A stretch of DNA of 64,000 bases, taken from positions 3,313,275-3,377,274 of the forward strand of contig NC_052409.1 in NCBI RefSeq assembly GCF_009389715.1, written 5' to 3'. Both the position numbers and the translations under genes were made by a program. This document shows positions 23,831 through 35,300 of the stretch, piece by piece. The DNA comes from Phoenix dactylifera. Lineage: Eukaryota > Streptophyta > Magnoliopsida > Arecales > Arecaceae. The stretch's first letter is position 1. The number at the start of each line of letters is the position of its first letter. The notes under the pieces were generated by a model. That model ran no database searches and was not told the DNA's origin. It saw only the letters and a program-made list of their open reading frames with translations.

Positions 23831-25690
23831 CGGCAATAAATAAAATTCGGATCCTTGGAATTCAGCGGAGCTGAACGAATCCCAACACCAGCATTAGATC
23901 CTTCTCCCTTCCTAATCTCTACTTTTTTTATCCAAGTTCTCTCAAATTTTCTTCCATTCTCTCTCTCTCTCTCTCTCTGAGAGAGCTTTGCAACTGGCGT
24001 AGTGCTCATCCCGTTCAACTTCCACCTAGCCCACTTTAGTTGGAATTATCACGCAATTGACCCTGCATTATCCTTGAATTACGAGAACGCCGAGTGGCGG
24101 CAAAGTGGCTGGTCCTAAAGCCGACTGCTGGTGCCTGGATTGAAACGATACCAGCCGTTGGATCTCTCCCTCCCCCGTCTCCGTTGGACCGTGTGATCCA
24201 TAGTTCTCTCTCAGGATAACGGATAACCCGACAAGAGAATCTAGAATCTGTTTGCGGTCACCGATCCGAAGGAACATTTAGAAGACTGGGAAACCCAAAC
24301 TGGCCAAATTTTCTGAAGAGGAAGGAGCGGGAAGGTTTAGCAAAAAAAAAAAAAAAAAGGAGCGGGAAGGTGACCGGAATCCGAGAACGAGGATGTAATA
24401 ACGGATTAAGATTGGAGATTAGGAGCTCTTCTGATTAATTTCCCCGACCGCCAATTTCCCAAAAGATACTCCGGATCTTCTGCAACGCATGTCGTAGAAT
24501 TGGATAGCAATACACGTGGGACCCATTATATTTCCGCTGTTGGGCGTCGTACAGGTGGAAGTCTAAGATTTTCCGTACCATCGTGTCCTTGCATGGAAGC
24601 CCGGGTGGCATTCCCAATTCGGCAAAGCGAGGTTACGATAAGGCGAAAGTCGAGCAACTAGCCCAGGAGGTGCCCGGAGGGAACGACGACAAGCACAAAT
24701 GGACAAAGTACACGTGTCGAAAGGGGGTGGTTGTAAATGACCGGAGAAAGGAAGTGAGGGTGCCGCAAGAAAATAAAAAAATAAAAAAGGTAATCTCTCT
24801 CCCCCAGAACTAGGGGCCTTGATTTGAGGCAGGACATTGGAGCCCCCTCAGGGGGCGAGGTTGATGTCAAGAAGAACAGCAGAGCACCGCACTTTTTTAG
24901 CATAGCCACGGCACTAACCCCCACCATTTGCTCATGGTCTTGGGGTGGGGCATCACACAGTGACTTGGATTCTTCTTGATCTCTAGAGGAAGTGGCTGTG
25001 GACTTGTGGACCATGGTTCCAAGCCAGAGCATTGTCCTGGATTCTCTGAGGTGAAAGATTCTTCTTTACAGATTCGCAATCTCTTCCACCTCTTTATTTA
25101 GTGGGGAGAAGTAATCAACTTCCATTAGGGGATTATAGTAGAGAATTGTTGCTAATGCACGAGATCTTTGGAAAGAGCTTCGTAATCATTAGATTCATGT
25201 GGTGAAGCTTTGGAAAACATTGCATGGCAAAATGCGGTCGCAAATCGTATGCCAATTATGGTTTAGGGCTAGCTACAGTTATGTAGCATATTTTACTTCG
25301 GGTTTCAGAGAATTAAATGGGAAATGAATGCCACATGGGATATAATTGGATGAGTTATTTCCTATTTTAGCTACGGAACTTGTTACACATTAATTAAGAT
25401 GGGGCATGGTTGTACTGTTTTATGGGTCTCTGAACATTGCACGGCACTCTCCGCCAGCAGGCTAATGGTGGTCCATGAAACCATTCTCACACGCATTGTG
25501 GTTCACTCGCTGTCCTGCATAGCAATACATTGTTTTTCTCTTTTAGGAAATTGTTCGTACTCAATAAATCTAAAATAACATGCTCCAAAAATAGTTTATC
25601 TTACAGATTCTTGCCAACAGTTCGTTAGAAATACGAAAAATCCCACATCAGGTAAATCCATGTATTGCGCATCATCCACACACAAGACCA
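23831..25690. other. Intergenic: promoter side of the DUF3755 gene and unassigned sequence
   Basis: It contains the (CT)n/(GA)n tract near 23960, two CACGTG G-box cores (near 24513 and 24710) and a 16-A run near 24341. Open frames such as 24583-24813 and 24658-25032 show no family motif and I do not call them genes. Confidence 0.5.
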
Positions 25691-26430
25691 TTGTTCCATT
25701 GTTGGCTGGATAGAAATGCCTGAGTCTTTGAGAGTTGCAACCCTTATCCGAGAGTAGTGGCAGCTAGAGCTCTATTGCATACTGTGGAGATCATCGGCAT
25801 CACTGAGGCATCATCTATTGGATTTGTTAGGGACATTTTGAGCACCCATTCTGCTCTTGCAACATCCAGAATTGTGCTCGTATCCAGGGTACCCATACAC
25901 TCTGGCTTTCACAAGGTGAACTTTGATAGCAGTGTGGTTGAGGACGGCAGATGTGGATGTGTCGGCTTCATCATCAGGAATCATGACACCAAACTAGTGG
26001 CGGCGGGGGACCATTGGATCTTCGACTCGTCCGCGGTGTGCCGAACTTAGAGCCGCTTGAGAGGGCATTTCCTATGCCAAGTGGGTATTAAGCGCGGATC
26101 GCCTCCTCAAAGAGGATCCGACCATTGTGATCGAGTAGATCCAGGGTCGGAGATGCGCTGGTAAGAATCGACCGTTGCTCCACGACATTCGTAGATCTGT
26201 GGAAAAGTATGATTCCCACCTGGCCACGTACGTCTACAGAGAGGCAAACGCTATAGTTGACTGGATAGCATCCTTTGCGGCTCACCACTCTTGAAAGTTT
26301 TGTCTAAATGATTTGCGGCTTAATGTCGGAGCCCTTATATAATCTTTTGTTTTCTAATTTTATTAGCTGCATCCAAACTTGTCGTGCAGTAAAAAAAGAT
26401 AAATAAATTAAAAAAAAAAAACCCTCGTCC
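25690..26430 (+). pseudogene. Decayed LINE 3' end with RNase H domain
   Basis: The frame at 25757-26050 contains HKVNFDSSVVEDGRCGCVGF and IIRNHDTKLVAAGDHW, the start of the RNase H (RVT_3) domain found at the C-terminus of plant L1-type LINE ORF2. It then meets a stop. The rest of the domain continues in shifted frames to VYREANAIVDWIASFAAHHS near 26280, and an A-rich tail follows at 26385-26425. Several frameshifts and stops make it non-functional. Upstream RT sequence is not recognisable. Confidence 0.75.
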
Positions 26431-27763
26431 CATCCTAATTCAACTACTGAAAATTTGAGATGCGACATTGGCTCTATGAGAAACATCACATAAATGGTGA
26501 GAAGCCATACATGTCTCAGAAAAGCTCTTCAGCAATTTACCAAAGTTGGCATGCGAAAAGCCAACTACGAGATCAAATTACTGCATCAACGAATGCATCA
26601 AACATCGGAGCACTCGCCTATCCTTCTTTTTTCCATCCAGTGCCCGCACTGCATCAGAAAATCTTAGTTCTGTAGAAAAAGAACGAGCAAGTAGTAATAG
26701 AAAGGAAGAGTGATAACTCTCCCAGATACAGAGACACTCAAAAAAAAATGAGGGAACCCACCAGAAGGTACATAAATATTTAGAACAAGGCAGACTGAGG
26801 AATATCCATTGGAACGCAATCAAATCCACCTTTGTGTTATCTTTGTCATCCATCCTTTTCCAGCTTCCACCTCCACCAGTAGCAGACACGAAGAGACACA
26901 TCAGAATTACGCCTACAGACCCCACGAAGACCGCAATAGCAGTTTCATTTTGCGCGCATGACGCGTCAAATTCAGTCCACCATATGGTTACTTTGCAAGG
27001 CAGGTCTAAAAGTCGAGAAGAAAAGGCAAACATCCAAGCTCTATCTGCTTAATATTCGTTCAAAGCACCCCACATAATGCACAGCCCAAAACCGCAACTA
27101 CCTCACCATTCGCTTCTCTGGATTTGTATTCAGGAGAGGGAATCCAACCATGCAATCCAATCAACATAAAGTGTGATGCCAAAATGCTAATAGTAAAATA
27201 TCAACAGATTATATCAAAGGCATAACCAAGTCAAGCAGATGCACCATTATTTGGATGCGGTTCCACAAGGAAAAGCACAATCCATGGACACCATAAAATC
27301 CAAAACTCCAGGGTGTCAGCACGTTGGAAGGATACTTGCGACCAAAGCCATAACCAGCTTTCCTTACCCATCCAACACATCATCCAACAAATAAATAGTA
27401 ACCCCGCAATTGGGATGGCGAGACAACCTTTTATATAAGGGCTTAAACTTGAGCACAAACACAAGGAGACACAGTGACTCGAGCAGCTGATATGCCTCAC
27501 AGGGACCACATTGTGCACAAGACAAGCATTTATGTAGAGTATACAGAGAACACTTCAATAATACTGCTGCCAAATACGGGATTAAAGCTAGAAAACTAGT
27601 TGCTCTAGAATATACTTTCGAGTTTGTCTTTAAAATGTTCAAAACAACTAGAAAGTCGAGTTACGCAAACAAAACTGAGGATTTGAAGTCAAGCTTTTTC
27701 AACACTAACACAAAATGTAAAGCCAAAAGCGAAACAGATCTAGTTAACAACCGAACCTCAGGC
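26431..27763. other. Intergenic region downstream of RPL23A, with an unidentified minus-strand frame
   Basis: The minus-strand frame 27033-26578 encodes 151 residues with a hydrophobic segment (ETAIAVFVGSVGVILMCLF) followed by a Gly-rich, basic stretch. I do not recognise it, and it could be chance or a terminal exon. The other frames (27231-27642) look like shadows of non-coding sequence. The 3'UTR of RPL23A occupies the right end. Confidence 0.4.
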
Positions 27764-30744
27764 TTAAATGATACCAATCTTGTTTGCAACATCCAGAGCA
27801 TCGTAATCTGGCGTCAATCTCACATATGCCTTCTTTGTCCCATCAGGCCTGTCTCAGATTAAAGATCATCAGAAGGACATCGCTAACACATTCAGTTCAC
27901 ATAAGAATATGTATAGATAGGCAGCATGAGGAATATAGAACCTACTGACCTGATCAGGGTATTAACTTTCTTTGCTTGAATGTCATACATCTTCTTTACA
28001 GCCGCTTTAATCTTTTTCTTGTCTGCACGGATATCAACAATAAAGACAAGCGTGTTGTTGTCTTCAATCTTCTTCATCGCAGATTCAGTGGTGAGTGGAT
28101 ACTTGAGAATTTGATAGTGGTCTAGCTTGTTTCTGGGAGGGGCACTGATTCTGGGGTACTTTGGATTTCTCTCCTTCTTTAATGTCTTGGGGCGATGAAA
28201 AGTTACAGAAGTACGGATCTTCTTGGTCTTCCTTTTCAGGGATGAAGCCCCTGACTTCACAGCCTTGGCAACCTTCAAAGCCTGAGCTTTGCCATCAGGC
28301 TTCTTTGCAGTACCTGTTAAAAGATAATTACAGTTGTGCAAAATGAGAGAGAGTCATAAGCTCGAAATTTGATGATACTTTCAAACAACAGAGGCTAAAA
28401 GATTGAAAAAGCAACTAACAACAGCTACAAAGATATAGGCTAGTGAGATTTATGATAAAACAATTTTTATAGGACTTGCAACTGTCCTGTACTGGAGTAA
28501 GACATCTACAGAACCTGACTCCATTGCTTTTCAAATTTCAAGCAAGATGGCAAAATTTATAAAATATCCTTTATCAAGTCTAGGCATCAAGTCCTCAAGT
28601 CAGTCGGATGGAAATCAAATAGGTGGAATGATCTTGCTTGTGTTCTCCTTTTAGAATAAAGAGATGACAATGCCCAATGAAGTTGGCTAATTACATTCTC
28701 AATCAAGGAACTTCCCTCCCCAGTCCCAGTCTCCAATCCATTCCTTTCCAAGCACGATTACAAATTTATAATAATGCTGTAAACCAAGTTCCGGCATGAT
28801 TTTGTAGCAATAGTCATTAGGGAAAGAAAAATCAACCAAATGGATGATGTTAGCTTGTAAGATTTGCATCGACGAAAATCTCCACAATCTCATATGCAAG
28901 AAAACATTGACTTTGCAGATAAAGTAGTCTTTACATCCTAGCCTAAAGGAACTACTCCCTCAAAAATGTAGAATTCAGAAAGAAAAAAAAAAGAATTGGT
29001 AAATTGGGTCAGGTCTTTCTTCAACACATTATAATAATATGGGTAAAATAGTAAACACATTTTAGAATGAAGAAGATGACAATCAATGCAGTAGTCATGC
29101 ATGATAATTCTCGCCTTTTACAAAAACAAGCATTACCATCCAATACAATGCTGGTAAAATAAGATGGGTGTTACTATTATCCTCTGTCAGATTCCGAGCA
29201 CTCAACTTCAGGATTCGGTGACTATATATCATTGCATATGGAACAATTATACCAACATTCAAGGAACAAATATTAATAAAAATGTACAAAACAGATGGCA
29301 TGCATTATGAGAAACATTTATTAGAAATTAAGCCCATAACATGGCATATTTAACCCACAGAAGAAAACAAACAGGAAAGCAAAGTTGACCTACATCAAAA
29401 TCATCAACCTCTTAAAACTGAATTCCACTGTTTCATGACAATGTTTTATGTTTCACAAACCTTAATCAACAAACTTAACTTCCACTAAATGGGACCAGTT
29501 ACATGAATCAAGCTATAATTCATCAAAAATCAAAAACAAGTATGACCGTCATTTCAATCAATGTCAACCTTTTTTGCATTGCTTTCCGATTTCTGGCCAG
29601 GCAATTTTAGGCAAGATAGAGGGCTAGAATGGAACCTAGAAACCTAGTCTTCCAAGTAATCAGGTAAGTTAGGTATAGCAATAAAATAACTGCATGCATT
29701 AAGATTGTTTCATGCCAGTCAGACAGATTCTAAAATCAATTCAAATCAAGATATTTTACTTGGAATATTGAAGGATTCTTCTAGTATCAAAATTAGATGT
29801 ACCCCTACTGCTACTGCCATGGCCAGGTAGAAATATTTAGGTGTTTAGACAAAACAACAGCAACACAAGACCACAATTCAATCATTAGGAAACTAATTGC
29901 CACCTACGGTAATAATGAACTTTCGCCTTCATATCTATACGCAAAACCATCTTTTGCGAAGTTCAATATATCGCATAGTTAACTGTAGACGTTAACCAAA
30001 TAGGCTTACCTCATCTGCACAGCATCAGCTTAGAGAATCAAGGTAACATACTCACATTTGTTAAAATTTGCAATCATATGCAATCATGTTATGCAGCACC
30101 AGCCTCAATATATCAGTTCAAAATGTCTAGCCAAGGCACTTAGACAAGAATAGGTACTAATCCAACAAACTAATAATATTATTTAGCAAGAACAGAAGGC
30201 TACTTAACTGCCAAGAGACAATCCTAGACAATCACCAAGACTCCCCACTCACTAGATTCCTTGCCATAACAAAAACTCAATTCAGTTTCAAATGGCCAAG
30301 TTCTTCAAGGCAGTGTTGCTGACAAATGAAAAACAAAGGTGATTTGCCCGTTCAACAATTTTTATTACATAGACATTGTGGACAGTCCATGAATTATACT
30401 GACTGAAAGTTTGTCATATAATGCTATTTTAGTCAGCATGTATCTGTTTATCCTGTATATAATTCTCACCAACTGAAATTATATTTCAACATTATCCCAA
30501 TGTTTACCACTTTGTGACTTTTGTTTCAATGAACCGATCACAAATCCCTACCTTTGAACCATCTTATATGAAGCAAGTAATGCAATTACAAAATAGACAA
30601 AGACCAACAACATTTGAGGATCCAAACCAATGCAGTATGGGCGGATATATAAGTAACGTGGCTAAAAGTACTTGTGCAACAATAAAATTTGTGCATTATC
30701 TGATTAAGTTTTAGATGTTCCATACCTTTAGCTGGTGGAGCCAT
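27764..30744 (-). CDS. RPL23A: 60S ribosomal protein uL23 (RPL23A)
   Basis: Minus-strand coding exons 30744-30726 (19 bases), 28313-27950 and 27848-27764 join in frame to 468 bases, 155 aa, the usual plant length. The protein starts MAPPAKG and continues with the basic N-terminal extension ([30 protein letters not shown]), then [20 protein letters not shown] and the rRNA-binding fold [18 protein letters not shown], and ends in the last exon with [19 protein letters not shown] plus IGII. uL23 lies at the polypeptide exit tunnel of the large ribosomal subunit and contacts the signal recognition particle. The 19-base first exon carries only the first six codons and one base. A further leader exon lies near 33.7 kb. 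The exon 1-2 intron is 2.4 kb and shows no gene inside it. The residue order leaves little doubt about identity. Confidence 0.96.
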
Positions 30745-33700
30745 TTAGTAACGCAGAATTACTTCAGTAAGTAAACTAACTGCAAATAAAAAAGCAAATG
30801 AACATCAGCAATATGATGCACACAGCCCGAAAGACTCCTTGATATAACAATTATAAGCTTTACTAAATCATTTGTTCACTGTAAAATATGCAATTAAAAC
30901 ATTACTAGGTTTCACAAACAGTAATTGAGAAAAAAAAATACGACAATAAATGCAGATTTTTTTCAGGAGAAAAATCATTCAATGTTTATTTATTTATACT
31001 CAGCAACATTATATGGCTTCCTACATGATATTATCTCATAGCCATTTTGGAAGATACGATTAGCAAACAACAGGTACTTGTGGAAGTAAGGCAGAAACAT
31101 TCTCTCAAAAGCTCTCAAAAGTTCTGAGCGTCGTTACCACATATCTGGTTGTGGTAAGACAGACATAACTTGCTTCCAATAATGAATACCCCATACAACA
31201 ATAATTATGCATCATCAATATCTGGGCTAAGGATCCAACAAGACTCAAATGCAAAAGTCTCCTTCAGACATAAAAGTGCCCAATAATACCAATAAGCACG
31301 AATGCCAAAAATAAATTTATTGCCAGTACACAAATAACATCCACTAATCTCATTCTGACAAATAATTCACCACACAAACTAGATATTACATGGGTCTGCA
31401 TGACGCTGATGAGCCAAGACAAAGGTGAGAGCGAATAAAAAATAGAATGGAGAAAAACGGGAAAGGAGACAAATCTAAGTTCACCTCAACAATCCAAGCA
31501 AATGATAATGAAAATTAATAGGTTATCTTTGTGGACAAGAGAGGACCAAGGGACCAACCATTCCCTAAAAAGGAATGATACCCTAGAGCCCATAGGGTAT
31601 GAGCAATGCGACCAAACGAATGGAAAAAATACATAAAATTAACTAAAGAAGAGAGGAGGTAACAAAAATCAGCAGGAGTTCAAAAATTTTGCAGGAAAGA
31701 TCACGAACAAAAAATTAAAGATAAGTCAAATTTTCAAATATAATTTTTACTAATAAATTCATCTTCATTGCAAGCATGGACCAGAAAACAAATCCAAAAT
31801 CAATTCCATGGTTTGTAAAACAAGCTAAACTAAGGTAACCAAATGAATTTATATGTTCATACAAAAACTACCAAAAACTTTCAATAATATTCAAAAACAT
31901 TAAAGTAATAAAGTAAGTATTGTGATAGTAAGGATAGGTGTTGGCTCTTGGCTCTAACATCTACAGTCATGCATCAACTATAAAACCACATTCATGCGAA
32001 ATTGAATTGAACAGCTAACCTAGGGAATAGATGGCATTACTAAAACTTCAACCAGAAATTTAACCATGCATGTATGCTTAGCCTCCTAATTTTATTATTC
32101 TCTAATCAGCTTAACTTCTGAATCTCTTTGCCTTGCTTTTGACCTAACTTATATGACTACTTCCATTAAAGATGAACTTTCCCATGCAGCCATTGTCATG
32201 CATATTTCTTCTCAATGTCCAGCAATTTTACTAAAGGTGATTCAACATATCCCACTTGTCTTAATTTTGTTATTCACCATTAAAAAATTCTTATTATTTA
32301 TCAGATGTGAAGAGAAAGTGGTGGCCCCAAGATCCGCCATTTCGATACTGGACCCCATACCGGTACCATCCTGGTACAATGTTGACACGCCTGATATGGG
32401 ATCGGTTCGGCGTACCAACACTCGTTACACTCCCCATACCACGTACTGGATCGGGACGTGCACATACCAGTACTGGCCAGTATAACGTACCATGAGTAGA
32501 TCCATCTTAAAAAGATAAATAAGGCTTTCTTTCTTGATAAAACCTATCCAATACAACAATTTGTTCAAGTTTGGAGTCACCAAAAAGGGAAAACATTGTC
32601 AACAAGAGACCACTAGCTTAGATGGAAACTACTCCATATAACATAAAGCAAGAAATCGCAAATCACAAGCAGGAAGCAATCATAATATAGCACCTGCCGA
32701 TTAAGCTAATTAAAACTGACAAGCAGACAGCCTCAGTGCCACAGCCAGAGTACCAAACATTTTCAAAACCCCCCTTCAATCCTTAAGGAGATAATTAGCA
32801 AGGAGAAACTTGTAACCTAGCAGTTCACCTGAGTGAAAGCCAAACAGCTGCATCTTACCCTCCCCAACCCCATCCCACTAAAAAATAAAAAGTTCATCCA
32901 AGAGTAGATCTTGGGCAACAAAAAAAAAAAAAAAAAAAATTATAGCATCTTGCTTGCATCTAATTCTTCAAATTCTCATTAGCTAATTTCTTATTAAAAT
33001 AACTACAAGTATCAATTTGAAATCCCTAACCAGGTACTCATCAAACAATTCTTGCTTATGGAGGCAGTAATAGTTCTCATTTTTTACAATTAAATTTTTT
33101 ATTCTACTGCATGTAACAAAGAAGACAAAAATGCAAGGAATCTAAATTCTGCACAATCACATGGCTCTAATAGCACGCAGGGTCTCGTAAGTTTTCTCCT
33201 GGAATTATTCCAAAAATAAAAGAAATGCCTCATATCCTAATACATAATTATAAATATTCAGCGGTAAGCTTGCCGATCCCATCATTGAACCTTTGAAAAC
33301 GCACCTAGCTTTGACAGTAAAAAAACGGGAACTAAAATCCATTTCATAATACTTCCCACTAATATTTCTATTTTTAGTTGTAAAAGAAGCTAGAAAATAA
33401 CCTACTCCAAGATGCTACTAAATCCCACTACTACATTACAGTAAAAGAGCGGACAATATTAACTGAATTAGATTCTCATAAGATCTCAACAAAAAGCACA
33501 TAAAGGGAATAGATAGCACCAAGAACCACAGAACAACGCGATTCAGAGGGATATCACCGAGATCTAGCAGTGAAACAGGAATCGAACACGTCGTAGTAAC
33601 CAAAGGCAACGATATGAATAGGAGAGCAACCGTTTTAAACCGAAAACCTTCGAGATCGAGACCTAGGGTTTCGAAATCGAAGAAGAGAAAGGGAGAGGAG

Positions 33701-33795
33701 GGGGAAGAGGCTGACCGTTTCCGAGGAGATCTTTCTGCTGCTCCTCCTCTCCCGCGGCCGCCCAATCAGAAAAAAAACCCTACGCTCTGGAGAAG
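30745..33795 (-). promoter_or_regulatory. RPL23A leader: 5'UTR exon and long 5'UTR intron
   Basis: Upstream of the ATG an acceptor with a pyrimidine tract, TTTTTTATTTGCAG, ends at about 30781. A purine-rich leader with a possible donor (ACG then GTCAGC at 33716/33715) lies at about 33716-33795. The implied 2.9-kb 5'UTR intron contains a GTAC-rich repeat island and no recognised gene. Leader introns are common in plant ribosomal protein genes. The junctions are inferred from sequence only. Confidence 0.55.
32335..32495. repeat. GTAC-rich palindromic repeat island, copy 2
   Basis: It shows the same type of sequence as 3303-3475: CATACCGGTACCATCC, CTGGTACAATG, GGCGTACC, CACGTACTGG, CCAGTACTGGCC. 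It lies in the presumed 5'UTR intron of RPL23A. The two islands share word composition more than a base-by-base alignment. Confidence 0.6.
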
Positions 33796-33830
33796 AGGAA
33801 GCGGAGAGCTCCTGCCGAAGTATCTATACG
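33769..33830 (-). promoter_or_regulatory. Putative RPL23A core promoter: TATA-like box and telo-box
   Basis: Reading the minus strand, TATAGATA (33828-33821) lies about 40 bases before AGGGTTTTTTT (about 33782-33771). The AAACCCTA telo-box word is frequent near transcription starts of plant ribosomal protein genes, and a second TAGGGTTT-type word lies on the other strand near 33663. Confidence 0.5.
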
Positions 33831-35107
33831 GTCCAGCGGGAAGATCTGGACCGTCTATTTTACAATTCGAGTGTTACGATCCCGTGGACTCCTAAATTAT
33901 TTTGTTGATCGATTGAACGGCTCTGATCATAAAATCTTGCTGGTATTTGGGTCTGACCAGGAAGACCCGGGACGCGTTTCGATCTACTTTGGGATCGGTC
34001 TTTTGTGTGGACGCGTGGCATTTGGTCGACCTGAGCTTAGACTTGGAGACTCTAATTTGAGTTTCACTCAGTTTTGGGCTTTGTCTTGGCATAATAAGTT
34101 GGGCTCCTGATGGGTCCAAAACACGGTAAAAGCTTAGCCCATACTGCCCCACTTAGAGTTTAGCTCGAAAACTACTACCCACAGTGTCACTAGAGCAGAT
34201 GCAAGGGGATATCCTTCATTAATTTGTAGTAAGTAATCTAATTCCCCTGTTACCAATAAATAAATAAATAAGTAATGCATTGAGAAATTAAAATAGATGG
34301 TATTAAATCACAAAAATCTAAAACTTACATTGAAGCAAAAATTCGGTTGTAATCTGCGCCTCTATTTTCGAATCAATATCTTCGAAAGCTGGTAGCACGA
34401 ATTAACGCTGGATCTTCGAATGCAAGCAGACTTCTACCAAATCCTGTCTCGTCTTTGACAGAGTCTGTATTGAAGTTAATAAAGCAAAGAAGCTTGATCC
34501 AATTGGTCAATGTTCATTATATTAAATATAGAAAATAAAATTAATGATAGGTCCCCCGGTATTCCATTTATTTTGTTAACTATATATTGTATCTTGATTT
34601 GATGACCATAAAACAACTTTGGTCACTATATGTAATGTGGGAGAAGAATTAAAGAAGTCTCATTTATTATATTAAGGTGCAAATTCTCTGCATCTATATG
34701 GTGACTCTACATATAGCAATCACATATCTATTTATGCATTCACCGTATGGAAGATTGGAAATTATTGCTAATTTCCTCCAGGCTACCGCAGGGATAGGTC
34801 CATGGTGGCGTGTGCCCTATTGTAGAAGAAATTAAGGACAAAGCTCTTGGTTATTTATTGATTATATTAAATCCTAACATTTAGTTTTTCTATATAATGA
34901 GATAGAATAGTTCTATGATCACTATATAAAACACCGGACATAAAATTTAGAGGATCTACATAGTTTGTTGATTTGATCAAAACCCTTTGTTTTTTCATAA
35001 ACAATCATAAAAGTGTTATGTATAGATTATATGGAACATCGCAAGCTCTAAAGAAGAAAACCCCCCCTCTTAAGGTCATACCCTTTAATTTAATAGTCAT
35101 TTAGTTA
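33831..35107. other. Intergenic region upstream of RPL23A
   Basis: The frames 33871-34110 (plus) and 34152-33892 (minus) overlap each other and match nothing. The remainder is AT-rich without a recognised gene or clear repeat. Confidence 0.5.
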
Positions 35108-35300
35108 ATGTGACGACTTGTGCGAGCGTGTATTTAGTCCCACATCGATTATTCGCTGAAAAGATCTTAGATACTTATAAAGAATCAAAATACTTAAAAA
35201 ATATCTTCCGCCTAGATTTAGTCCCACATCAATTATTCCATACCTTGGTTTGATGTTCTTTACAAGATATTCTGAATAGTGTAATCGACTAGAACATCCA
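35108..35300 (+). mobile_element. LTR-like fragment with TAGTCCCACATCG motif
   Basis: TTTAGTCCCACATCGATTAT occurs at 35134-35153, and a second TTTAGTCCCACATCAATTAT at 35217-35236. The word is shared with the LTR of the element at 14879-15408 and the fragment at 37455-37800. It looks like a rearranged solo LTR; ends are not defined. Confidence 0.45.

Noticed and set aside
33436-33765. 109-aa minus-strand frame as a gene
   Set aside because: It overlaps the presumed RPL23A leader and shows no domain; the start region is a simple Arg/Ser-rich translation of the leader.
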